Positions 1 to 11,184 of a DNA stretch of 64,000 bases are shown here, one piece after another (position 1 is the stretch's first letter; each line of letters opens with the position of its first letter). Made by a program: the position numbers and the translations under genes. The notes under the pieces are model-generated. The model was not told the origin of the DNA. It was given only the letters and a program-made list of their open reading frames with translations, and made no database searches. The stretch is from Rutstroemia sp. NJR-2017a BVV2 (taxonomy: Eukaryota; Ascomycota; Leotiomycetes; Helotiales; Rutstroemiaceae), in the NCBI GenBank assembly GCA_002946415.1, contig NJPS01000048.1:186001-250000 (forward strand). The letters run 5' to 3'.

Positions 1-1069
1 CTGGTTCCTGTTCATCTTGGATACAACATAAATCTGTCAGTGGTTGATTCTCCATTCATTCATCGCGGCGAGCGCTGTTCGTGACTGCTTGAAAACCCAA
101 AAAGGGGCTATAACGATTCATTATCAACCATCTGTGAAGCAAGAAGTGGTAAAAGTGTGATTGAATTGCCCATCTAGCTAATTACGTGGGAATGGCCTCT
201 TTATACCGTAAAGAAAGACCAATTGATCGTACCATATCCAGGGTAATTAGTAGAAACTCTGCACCCTAAACGATCCCATAGTTGTCGTCTCATCTGTATT
301 CTCATACCATCCTACGGCTTTTATATCAAGAGAAAGTATTCTCAAAATCAATTACCATTTTTACAGAAACTGGTATCTCGTAAAATAACCTTCGAAGACC
401 TGATGATATTATTTCCAAAGTAGGACGTCAAAAATTGGATTTGCATTACGTTCTTCGGAAACACCGGTAATTAATACCTCAGAACTACCTTGAGCGGAAA
501 CGTCATGCCGCCCCTTTCCCCACTCGGCCTTGACTCAAGTGCCGTCGACCCCGCTACGATGGATCTCACTGCCGGCTACAAGTACTTGTATCCATCCACA
601 GCACAACCAAACAACAGTACAGCGGAGCCAGCTCCGAGCATCGGAGTGGAGTTCCACTGATCTAACAGTTACTGTATGCCCTACGAAGTACACGAAGTAA
701 TGCCGAATACAGTAGCGCAACGCATTTGCGAGAGTTACATAATATGATTCATCGGAGTTCCGATTCTAATTGTTCAATTGACAGGGTAGAATGCGTTTGA
801 TAAAGCTATCTAGGAGGTACTAAGTCGGTACTTGACTAATAGCTGTCGATCATGCTTTTTGGGATGGCATTATATAGTCGGGGATGCGAAGTTTTGCGTC
901 TGATGTTTGAAATCGGATTTGCTTCAGGGAACATATCAATTCGATTTCGCAGCTTGGTCAATTTTGAGTTACTGAGTTCGACATATCCAGTAGAGCAGGA
1001 GGCATTCTAGCTCTCATCCATCCAACACCTGACACGCTCACACACGAGAAAGTCAGCCCTTTAGTCGCC
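1..1069. other. Intergenic, upstream of the ICL/PEP-mutase-like gene
   Basis: Moderately AT-rich sequence with no reading frame that resembles a protein. The open frames here are short and have no codon character. It presumably holds the promoter of the lyase gene whose ATG is at 1070. No TATA box or repeat stands out. Confidence 0.5.
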
Positions 1070-2090
1070 ATGGGTAGTATAAACCACACTTCCGCAGCTA
1101 CGAAACTTCGAGATTTCCTCGAGAACTCGAAAGATATCTTAGTATGTCCCGGTGTATACGATGGCTTCTCAGCACGGATAGCACTTTCCGTAGGCTTTGA
1201 TGCATTATACATGGTATGAATACATGTCCTAGTTCCTTTGACATATCTCTCGATTCTCTCCTCCTAACATCCCATATAACTACCCCAAGCTCATCGCTAA
1301 CGATGCCTTACCCCTTAAACAGACTGGCGCAGGCACCACGGCATCTCGTCTTGGCCACGCCGATCTCGGCATCGCCACCCAATCCGACATGCGCGCCAAC
1401 GCCGAAATGATCGCCTCGATCGACAGCTCCATCCCTCTCATCGCCGACGCCGACACCGGCTACGGCGGTCCGATCATGGTCGGGCGCACCGTAGAGCAAT
1501 ACGCACGTGCTGGGGTGGCGGGCATGCATATCGAAGACCAAGTGCAGACGAAACGATGCGGACACTTGGGCGGAAAAGAGCTTGTAGATCTTGATGTCTA
1601 CGCAAGTCGGATTCGCGCAGCTGTTGCGGCGAGGAAAAGAATCGGGAGTGATATTGTGATTATTGCACGGACGGACGCTCTGCAGGGAATGGGATACGAG
1701 GAGGCGATTCGGAGATTGAAGTTCGTGAGGGATTTGGGCGCGGATGTGGGATTCTTGGAGGGTATGACTTCGGTGGATATGTTCAGGCAAGCGGTAAAGG
1801 ATCTGGCTCCTTGGCCGGTGTTGTTGAATATGGTGGAGGGGGGCATCACACCTACAGTGTCGGTGGATGAGGCGAGAGAGATTGGGTTGAGAATTATTAT
1901 TCATCCGTTGGCTGCTATCAATGCGGCGTACCAACCTATCAAAGATATGTTTGAGCGACTGAAGACGAAGGGGAGGATGGATCATGATCCGAAGTTGACA
2001 CCGCAGTTCATTTTTAATGTTTGTGGTTTGAAGGATAGTATGGCTGTGGATGCGGAGGCGGGGGGAAAGGCTTTTGAGAAAGAGCCGTAG
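1070..2090 (+). CDS. Isocitrate lyase/PEP mutase superfamily protein (OAH/methylisocitrate-lyase-like)
   Basis: Exons 1070-1213 and 1323-2090 (303 aa); the intron runs GTATGA..CAG. Members of this superfamily cleave or form C-C or P-C bonds of alpha-oxycarboxylates in a TIM barrel with Mg2+. The protein shows the metal-binding DADTGYG segment (residues 90-96) and the catalytic loop TKRCGHLGGKE with the nucleophile-region Cys at about residue 127, followed by the conserved IARTDAL strand and a GG(I)TP segment. Length fits the short (about 300 aa) members rather than true isocitrate lyase (over 500 aa). The TKRCGH loop resembles fungal oxaloacetate acetylhydrolases as well as PrpB-like lyases, and I cannot separate these from sequence alone. 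The coding strand changes from C-ending to G-ending codons at about 1570. No targeting peptide is evident, so a cytosolic location is inferred. Confidence 0.9.
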
Positions 2091-2193
2091 GTAGGTATGG
2101 CTAGAGATCACTAAATCTATAGAAGGACAAGAAAAAGCATGCCGCTGTAAACAATGCTACGACCCAGTAAAAAGGACCATATGTGTTATGTAA

Positions 2194-4796
2194 TCAGTCG
2201 TCTTTGTCCTCAGTCTCATCAGTTTCATCGTCGGATTCTTCTTCGTCCTCATCCTCGTCCTCGTCTTCGTCTTCGTCTTCATCGTCCGACGTCATCTCTC
2301 CTTCCTCACTTTCCGGATCTTTCTCCTTGCGTTTCGTCTTCTTTGCAATTTCCTCCCTGCTTTCGCCAATATCGAACCCTCCATATCCACTAACCACATC
2401 CGGAACATACAACGAAATATCCGCTACGCTGTTGATATATGAGCCGGCAAGCGCGTCTGTGACAACCATCTTTATTACAAGATCGTCTCTCTTCTCAATG
2501 ATTCTTTTCAGCTTTTTGACCACCTTCTCCGCATCTTCCATACTCCCCGAAAGGCGCGAGAGCGAATCAATGATGACAAATACCATATCGTCCTCTGGCA
2601 GCGACGAAAAAAGTGCATCCAACAGCCGCAGTCCGTCTTTGAGGGTTTTCTTCGCTCTGGAAAATAAGTCGCGGTTTTCGAGTGGTGAGAGATCTACGGA
2701 AGGTCGTTTATCAGCGATGAATTTAAGAAGTTGGCTGTTCAAGCTCCTGACAAGGGCTGTTGGTCCGGACTTCTCTTCCGAGTAAGACTCGTTGTTTCTA
2801 TGCATGCAAAAGAAAGCGAGCACTGGGAACTGAGCTGTGCTGCGAAGGGTTGTTGCGATCAAGGCGCTGGTGAAGGAGAGTGGGTTGTTGAGGGACGCAG
2901 GAGGTGTCTGAAGTTGGACTTCTAAGATGCTCGATTCCGTCCCTTGAAGCCAATCGGTGTGTTCTTCCGAGCTTAGCATCCACCGAGATATGTTCTTCTC
3001 GTCCGAATCAAGTAGCGCTATGTGACCGAGACAGTCCTTCATATCGCCAATTGGATCGTAGAGCTTGGGTTTTGGGAGCCATTTCGACGCTATGCGGCTG
3101 TTACCCTCTTGGCGAGAACGCATTGATGTGACTTCTCGTTCTTGCTCGAGGAGCTTTACTTCTGCACGATCGACTGTTATCGATGGACGTTAGTAGACAT
3201 GCGAGAACTTCAGATGGGGAACATTACTTTCACCAGTCCTAGCATCAAAATTCGGATTGCTGGCGCAGAATCTGTACAAGGCGTCTTCGAGATAGAGATG
3301 AAGCATCTGACGAGGCTTTTCTGGTATCCCGGAAAACATATCCTCAAGCCGCTTCATGGAAGTATCTATGGTCTTTTTCAAGGCTGCAGAAGTTAGCCTC
3401 AGTGAAATATGGGGAGGTTAAGGCTGGAAGAAGTTGAGGACTGCGGTACTCACCAACATTTTGGTTGGCGATAAACACTAGGCCACTTTCTATGTTGGCT
3501 GTATTTTTTGCGACCTCGCCCAGTCTTTCCCGCTCGCACATATCTACCTCTTTCTGAAAACTATCGATTCGTTTTTGTAGCTGGGCTAAAGCATCGGGCA
3601 CTGTCAATTTCTTTTCTTGTTCATCTTCGTCAACTGCCGCATCAGCGCCCGGCTTGCTTCTGAAGGGCAAAGAATGAAGAGTTTTAGTAATCTTGCCCGT
3701 CTGCTCGCCCAGCTTCACTATGATTCATCAATTTTGTGGTCCCTGGCAAACTCAGGGGTGACTTACCTTTCCACGTCCTGGTAATCTTGTCAACGATACG
3801 CTCCAGAACGGTAAAAATGGCTACTATAATGTCATTCGCGCACGAGTGTAATCTGATGGATGCATGGTGAATTTCGGATAAGCGCTGGATAGTTTCTAGC
3901 TTTTCGGGAATTTCTGCCAACCAGTTCTGGATTGCTTCACGCTGTTTTGCTTGCTTTTCAACAGCCTAACGAAATGGCATCAGTAACGATTTGTGCGGTA
4001 TTTTTGCCATATAACTATGGTCAAAGACAAAATACACTTACAGCTAAGATCACGGTAAACCCTCCAGAAATCACCGAACCATAGATGTCATTAGGAATCA
4101 TGGTGAGAATTCCTTCGACGATCCCTTTGTTGTCTTCATATTTCCGATGGCAACTCTGGATGAAATTCTTGCATGATTTCGTCTTGGAGGGGTTCTCGTT
4201 TCTTTCTCCTAAACGGTTAATGATCTGAATGATGTATTCGACTGTGAGCTCGCTTGGATCTTTCAGGACGATGTTTAGTTGGGAATCGACATTTCTTTCC
4301 TTGAGGACAGTCACGAAGCTCTGGAGCGTCCCGCGGAATTTTAACATGCTCGTCTTAGACTGATCATAGTATTTGGTAGCACTTCATGGCGAGTCAGTTA
4401 ACAGAAGAACGACAGCGGAACAGCACAATGGAAACGTACTCGAACACAACACCTTTGAGCGCGAACCGATCGAGCTCAGTGACAAATTCAGACACATCTT
4501 TGAGGTCTTTGAAATCTTCCGACGAATCCTCCAGTTGTAACAGTACTTCTTTTCCCGCCCGTCTCTCGACGAATTCCGCAGCCGAGTTCGTCAGGGTCTT
4601 TCGACGGAAGACCACAGGGCTCACAGGCTCCATCATAACCACATTTGTTGGATGGAGTTTTGAGGCGACGACTTCTGGACTTGGATTGAGTGAAAGTCTT
4701 ATTCATTCAGCGCAATCGTCACAGGTGAGGCTCTTCTCCTGCGTACCCTCTTCCGCCTCGCAAAGAAGGATGCCCAGCTGGTGAAACCTCACTCAT
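2194..4796 (-). CDS. STAND-N-terminal-like (DUF7708-type) coiled-coil protein with degenerate P-loop region and acidic tail
   Basis: Seven exons read from the complement: 4723-4796, 4440-4679, 4042-4381, 3767-3965, 3454-3717, 3234-3383, 2194-3173; 748 aa, with all junctions in phase. The first intron is short (43 bp), so the N-terminal 25 residues are less certain. Residues about 80-300 have the look of the helical domain found at the N terminus of fungal STAND/NLR-like proteins (DUF7708 type). A charged coiled-coil-rich stretch follows (about 300-440). A C-terminal region has an FFC..HR segment (about 543) and a Walker-B-like strand VFVIIDSLSR (620-629), but no GxxxxGK Walker A, so nucleotide binding is doubtful. 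The last 48 residues are almost entirely D/E/S. It is divergently arranged with the AAA+ ATPase gene at 5790. A role in signalling or self/non-self response is a family-level inference only. Confidence 0.75.
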
Positions 4797-5789
4797 TGCT
4801 TAACTTAGGGTGGCTTGATGGCTTTCTAGGCGTCGTAACGCTATTGAGTACGGATAATATCGCAGCTGCAGGAACGGTTACACAACTTCTGTACTGATGG
4901 CTATATTGGACTTTCCTCAATTGTATCCTAGATTCCTAATCAGGGGAGCAAGCATAACAAGGCTCCCGTGTGCTAAGTTGAGTCACCGAGTATTAAAATA
5001 ACTGGTTTATCTGAGCAGCCGGTATTTATTATCGGTGTGATGAGGAGTGTTGCTGACTGCATATCCTGTATCAAATGATTGCCCTGCACTCATTGATTGG
5101 CCGACACAAGTTCGGGGTTTGACATCCTCTTCAGTTTTCCCGCTTCATGATTATATTTGCAGCTGGGTAGCATAACTCTCAACCTTAACTTTCGCTGGAT
5201 ATTCCAAGAGGTGCGTTAGTTCATGGACCAAGTTCGAATATGGAGAAATTATCTGTAATGCGACTCTTAAAATATCGAGTTTAAAACTGAAAAATAAACC
5301 TCTAGATATTTTAATTGCACTCAATCAGTTAGAATAACTGTTGCAGGATCTACACGTATCTAGGATCGAGATCGTGAGCAGGATTTCCTCTGGTGACACT
5401 TCCAAATGAGATAGTATTATATATCCGTCAATCAATGCATACGGCAACATACCATCCTGCAGCTTGGCTAGATACTGTGCCAAAATTATGTGTGTGCTAA
5501 CGTTCCTATTGGACGAATAAGGCATTTCGGCGCCTCCAAATGCTACCATATGCGGGGTTTCGGCCCCAATTATCAGTGAAGGATCGGAATGCACGACGCT
5601 TCCTGCTCGGAGCCGCATTGTAGGGATAAAGGCTTATCAAAGCATTTCATTTCTCACATCTTATGAGTTTGAAATCTCTAGAATCTCTAAACTGTCAGTG
5701 ACTCGTTAGCTTTCTTGATCGGAAATACATTTTCTTGATCTCTTCTTGGCTCAATTACATTCCATTATACTTGCAAGAGAGGCGAAAAG
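4797..5789. promoter_or_regulatory. Shared upstream region of the divergent STAND-like / AAA+ pair
   Basis: 993 bp between two divergent start codons. It contains a 97-codon open frame on the minus strand (5325-5618), listed separately with low confidence. No clear TATA element or repeat was seen. It probably carries both promoters. Confidence 0.4.
5325..5618 (-). CDS. Small open frame, doubtful hypothetical protein
   Basis: An intact ATG-to-TGA frame of 97 codons inside the divergent promoter region. The product has no recognisable domain, signal peptide or low-complexity bias and I know no family for it. It could be a small gene or a chance frame. Confidence 0.2.
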   Translation of the reverse strand: MRLRAGSVVHSDPSLIIGAETPHMVAFGGAEMPYSSNRNVSTHIILAQYLAKLQDGMLPYALIDGYIILSHLEVSPEEILLTISILDTCRSCNSYSN

Positions 5790-8700
5790 ATGGAGACCAG
5801 CGATAATGAAAGTGGTATGTTTCAAGGTCAGGTTGAGAGACCGCAGCCCGAAGAGGGAGGCCAAGCCCCAGGCTAATCGAAGCATCTACAGTTTCGGCAT
5901 TTGATGAAGTTCCCATTTTGGACAACAAGCCGGTGGGAGATAAACCAGAAGTAGCCGAGTTCAACCAAAAAGTCCCAGAAGATGCAGAAAAATCTGAAGA
6001 GCCAGCGCCGGGTGTGAAGAGTGAAGAGTTACCAATGAACTCCGACTTTCATGCCCGTCCTCTCCAGACTCTGGCCCACCATTTGGCCTCGACCACAGAC
6101 TCACTGGTCTTGTTCGATGCGTATAAGGAGAAAGTGAGGAGGGAAGCGAATGTTAGTAGCCACAGAAACCAGGGATCAAATCTCGTGAAAGGGCTGGTTG
6201 ATTATCTCAGGGTCCTAGAAGACAGAATCGAGCAAAGGCCTCCTTCTTTGGAAGCCAAGGGCAAAAAGATAGATGGACCTACCATCAAGTCTACCAAAGT
6301 TGACGATTCAACAGTTGAAAATACGATCAAGTTTTTCAATGCGGCTGCGTATCCCGGCATGGCACATGGTAGCGTCACTCTGAGATCCGACGCAGAAACA
6401 AAAAAAGGCACGTTCCTGTGTGGCCACGATACACAGCAGCTCATTCGAGTGCTTTATTCAAATATCAGACATGACGAAGCGGAACCCCTCAAAGAGGCAG
6501 ATCGTGAAACACCTAAGGCCGAAGATATTGATATTCTGACTTTTGGTATCTCATCGGAAGCCATTACTGAATTCCTCGAGAATGAGTTCCAGTACCAAAA
6601 TGACCGTGGCACAATGCACAATGACCATCTGATCCGGCTGGGGAAGCCATTCAAACCACTAATACGACATATCAGTAGTCTTAGAAAGCAGCTCACGAAG
6701 CTAGAGAGCAGATACAGGTGCGGCTGGCATATTTAAATTAACAAGTGATTTTTCTCTGACAAGAGTACACAGTCGAGTTACGACCGAAAACGTGAACTCA
6801 GAGATAGCCAGAAACAGCTCAAATGAGACGATAAACTCGAGAGAAAATGGAGAGAGTGTAAATGTCCCGTCACCTTCACCGACTAAGAAAAGTGAAGGTG
6901 ACTGGATTGCCCTTTACGACCGACCTTCAGCGCTTCCCCATTTTCAAACTCTCTTGGCTTTTGTCGATAAGTTTCTTGGCAATCAAGCTAAATTGTATGA
7001 GCATCTAAAGCAGGGGAAAGAACAGTACGTAGCATTCGAGAACCTCTGGATGCTTTTCGACTCCAACGACACTATATATTGTCCGCTGCCCTTGACAACA
7101 ACCGAGGAGATCAAAAACTTAGAGGGCCCTAGTTATACTCCACTTCGACGGCATACTCCGCAAGCATATCGAGTATTATCAACTATCGGAGGCGTAGCTT
7201 CAGTGCCAGGCCCACGTGCGCCATTTGAAATGCCGATTCTGGATGAAAATGTCACCGTATCCATTAGCAGCTCTCAGGGCGCGAATGACAAACTTGAAGC
7301 TATCACTGATATACTAACACAGCCGGCCATTATATCGAGAAGGATCAGAAACAATTATTCAGACTTAATTGTATACTGCTTTCACATAGATTTTGACGGA
7401 GTTGAATTCGGGAGTGTCCCAGAAGTATTTTCTTTCAAACCATATGAGCGGGAAATAGAAATTCGTAGTCTTGAGGCATATCCTGCTCATTATATGTTGG
7501 AAGATCGTCTATATGAAAGAGGTCAAAAGTTTCTTGACTATACGAGAGTTTCTCACCTCCAATACGAAGGACTGACCGTTGGACCAAATCGGGAAGAGGT
7601 AAGCCGCACCACAAGAAGAACGAACAGGATGGTCATCACAACTAACTATCTGGGCTATAGATAAATAGTCCGGTTGTGGTGGATGTGAAGTTGGCATTTG
7701 AAGGCGGCCCTGAGATAGACAGAGCGTTTATCGACCCCCCCGAATTTAGATATGCCGGATCTCTCACGGTACGTGGGCAGCTACCGAGGACTTATGACGT
7801 CTATAAGACTGGTCTCTGTTCTTACAGGTGGTGCTATGATCAAACATGCAATCATAACCCTTATCAGGGAGCACAGCACGCCCTAAAGCAGTTTATCGGG
7901 TCAAAGGTTAAAACCATTCTCGAAGAATGTGAGACCAAAAATCAACGAGGCAAGAACAGCATCGATAGTATCAAGCAACTTATGACGGACAATGATCTAA
8001 TCCGGCTATTACCAGGGGCATTACCTGGTTTTGCTTTGAGGAACCGGAAGTGGGGTGAGTAAAGTTATCCCAGTAACTCAGAGACTCAACTGGCTAACAT
8101 GTCGACGCTCATAGCTCTTTTTAACATAACGCAATTTCGGCCAGTCGAGCAGAACAATGAATGGGATAAGCTTGTTCTTCCTCCAGGCCACCGAGAAATG
8201 GTACAAGCTATGGTTGAGACTCACACGCGGGATCTTGGTTCTAACAGTGATGCCAAAATCGGGATGGATTTGGTGCAAGGGAAAGGTGAGTGATGAGACC
8301 AATTACTGACTAATTCGTATCTGACAAAAGATTTCAAGGCAGCGGTTGTATCATTTTGCTTCATGGTGTACCAGGCGTTGGAAAAACCTCTACGGCAGGT
8401 AAGTGCAGACGCTTCGTAGGACGGGAATAACTGTTGATACAATGCGTTTGCAGAATGTGTTGCGGCCCATACCAAGAAGCCTCTTTACCCAATCACCTGC
8501 GGTCAGTTAAAATATATCACTCCCAACCTAAAGGGTAATTCATACCTAAGCAGACAATACTAATGTATGCTTCACTTAGGTGATATTGGAGTACAGCCTG
8601 GAGAAGTGGAGAAAAATATGGATAATCACTTCAGACTGGCACACAAATGGGGCTGCGTGCTTTTACTCGATGAAGCAGATGTGTTCCTTGCCAAAAGAGA

Positions 8701-9627
8701 TGTATGTCACATCCTTCTTACTTTGTGGTAGCTCTTCACTGACTTCAAGCAGCAAAAAGACGTCGTAAGAAATGGCTTGGTTTCCGGTAAGCTCCTAAAC
8801 ATGAGGGCCACTACCACTCATTTCGGCCAACCTTCCATTCTAAAATTATTCCAGTATTTCTACGCATGCTTGAGTACTACTCAGGAATCTTGTTTCTCAC
8901 CACAAACCGTGTCGGAGCTATCGACGATGCATTCAGATCCCGTCTGCATCTAACTCTCTACTACCCCAAGCTCACCAAGAAGCAAACCAAGCAGATTTTC
9001 AAGCAGAACTTTCAGCGTATCGGGGATATCAACATCGACCGCGAGAAGAAAAAGCTACTAACATTCGATTTTCGAGATTCTGAGCCGAAAATTATGAGCT
9101 GGGCCATGGAAACATGGAAGTCGCTGCGATGGAATGGCCGACAGATTCGCAACGCTTTCCAAACAGTCCTGGCCCTGGCTGAGTTCGATTCGAGGAACAT
9201 GAATGGCGAGTTTAAGAAGTTTCTTGTTTCCAAGAAACACTTCAGGATTGTCGCCAATGCCTCAGATCAGTTCAACAAGTACTTAATGGCAACACACGGT
9301 GCGGATGAAGACAGGATTGCTAAACGAGAGTATATGAGAGCAGTGAATTACTCGCCTTCTTCCAACTTAGTGTACAAGGTAGATGATCAGGATGACTCTG
9401 ATTCCAGCATGGAGGAGAATGAGGATAGCAGCGATGGGTCGGGAGGTGATACTGATTCGGATGAGTCGGATGAATCTGATGCGAGGAAGAGGAAAAATGC
9501 GAGCAAGAAAGGAAAGGGAAAGGGATCAAAAAGTAGAAGCAAGAGTAAGAATGAAAAGCCTGAAAAGAGGTCGAAAGAGAAGAGGAAGGAGAAGAAAGAC
9601 AAGAAAAAAGATGATGAATCGGAGTGA
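5790..9627 (+). CDS. Fungal AAA+ ATPase with N-terminal DUF7025-like region and charged tail
   Basis: Ten exons: 5790-5814, 5892-6717, 6773-7598, 7661-8054, 8115-8285, 8339-8398, 8454-8501, 8580-8701, 8753-8786, 8855-9627; 1092 aa in phase. The exon at 8753 could begin 3 bp earlier, since either of two AGs fits. The long N-terminal half (about 100-740) matches the architecture of large fungal AAA proteins that carry a DUF7025-type domain before the ATPase. The ATPase core has Walker A GVPGVGKTST (757-766), Walker B LLLDEADVF (811-819), sensor-1 TTNRVG (851-856) and the arginine-finger region DAFRSR (860-865). A helical lid follows and then a tail (from about 1010) of D/E/S runs turning to K/R-rich sequence. 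The exons around the Walker motifs are very small. Function in the cell is unknown; a P-loop remodelling ATPase is the supported call. Confidence 0.9.
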
Positions 9628-9835
9628 TTCCAGCGTTCCAATTTACAGGATCTCATATTGGTAGGAAAATTCTTAGGGTCTTATCATGAGTCAGAGGTAA
9701 ACAAATCAATGAAGCAGCTATTTCGTCTTCTGCAACGTTTGCTCCAGTGCCTAAACGAAGGTGCAACCGTGCAATCAAAAGAGCATTCAATTAATAACGA
9801 CATATTGATGCTGAACATAATATATAAAGCACGAA

Positions 9836-11184
9836 CTAATTATTCGTGCTGGCCATCATCATAATAACATCCCTCTGCCTCCCATTCTCCTTCAGCTCCA
9901 CATCCATCTTTCTCTCAATGCTCTCATCATTCTTCCTATCAATTTCTGCCTGGGTCTCCTGACATATCTCCCAATCGACCGTGCGAAGAATCTGGAGCGG
10001 AACAGCATCGTCTTGAGATTCTAGCTGCCTGGCTTCGACGCCGTCGGTCTGATGATTTTCTTTAGAGCGAAGTTGCATAGAACCTTTATGTTGGAAGAAT
10101 ACGCCTAGTGTCGGCAGGCATGCCGTAACAATTGCCATGCTGCATTCAGAGAGAGACCATACAGTTGCTTTGATCTCTGTGTCTGCATAAACGTTAGTAA
10201 AATCTTGTTGGAAGAATAATTACGTACAGCTTCTATCATCGCTTGAGTTATGCGACACGTAGAAGACTCGACCGGAACCCAAGATGCAAACTCTAATCAT
10301 ATTTGATATCAGCCAGCGCCTACAGGTTGGTGCAAGTAGTAAGGTTCTACTCACACAGCTCCCGTGGAAAGAACACAGGAGATCAGGAAGTTCTGGACCC
10401 TAGAAGTCTCCAATCCTTTTAACATCCAGAGAGCCAACAGCAAAAGAACAACACTCGTCACCACGTTCAGTGCTCCCATGGCCGTGAAAAAAGCTTTCGT
10501 GTCTATACACTTCCCTAACAAGTTCTGGTCCCACACCGAGGAAAGTGGTCGGCACTGCAGACCTGTAACAAGGACATAGATCGCTGACCAGAGGAATAGA
10601 ATAGTCGAAAGTAGGATGAGACTGAGTTTGAGTTTCTGGAGGAAGATGCGGTGGTAGAGAAAGGCTAGTGAGAGTTTTATGGTGGTGATAGCAGGGGCAT
10701 AGAGTATTTGACCAGCTATGAGAGTCTAGTGAAAAGTTAGCATATAGGATGGCTTTTTTTGACGACAGGGAGACGTACTTTAGCTAGCGAGACGAGGTTG
10801 TTAGAGTCGACTGAACGTTTTCCTAGACCGAGTTTGATGCCTATGTGTAGTTTGTCAGTATTCAGTATCGATATAAAAAGCACGTAACTATTACTTACGG
10901 ACGTAGTTATTCGCTGCAAGTACCGTGGTGAGAGTCTACTCACGCTGAATGTCAGCATGTAGTGCTCTTTCCATGTTCGTAGTCCCGGGGCGGCAACTGA
11001 CCAATCCAGTCAAAACCAAGTAATCATCCACGCGAATTCTGACAGCCGCACTCCTCCGCGCTAGGAATCTCAGTAGAACTGCTATATAGGCAAATATCAG
11101 CGGGATGGTAATAGCAGCGATTATGTATGTGGTACGATCATCCACAGGATGTTCCTGATACGAGGTATTTGATGCTGGTGACAT
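9836..11184 (-). CDS. Rhodopsin-domain (PTH11/SAT4-like) seven-transmembrane protein
   Basis: Six exons from the complement: 11002-11184, 10899-10935, 10779-10840, 10355-10725, 10228-10292, 9836-10182; 354 aa, all junctions in phase. It shows the fungal rhodopsin-domain hallmarks: N-terminal helix followed by R-V-D-D-Y-L at residues 52-56, the segment GIKLGLGK after the second exon, the helix-loop LYHRIF, a CRPLSSVWD motif in the long extracellular loop, and repeated hydrophobic helices (about seven). The cytoplasmic C terminus is hydrophilic, with Q, E and D. There is no CFEM domain in front, so it is the short class of these integral membrane proteins. Some relatives (PTH11) act in surface sensing in plant pathogens, but most have no known ligand. 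Second exon is only 37 bp. Confidence 0.88.

Noticed and set aside
1308..2111. 267-codon open frame on the minus strand
   Set aside because: It is antisense to the ICL/PEP-mutase-like gene, whose plus-strand frame has clear catalytic motifs; the antisense product is Arg/His/Ser-rich without a fold.
9383..9664. Arg/Lys/Met-rich plus frame and Ser/Phe-rich minus frame
   Set aside because: Both are alternative readings of the charged low-complexity tail of the AAA+ ATPase.
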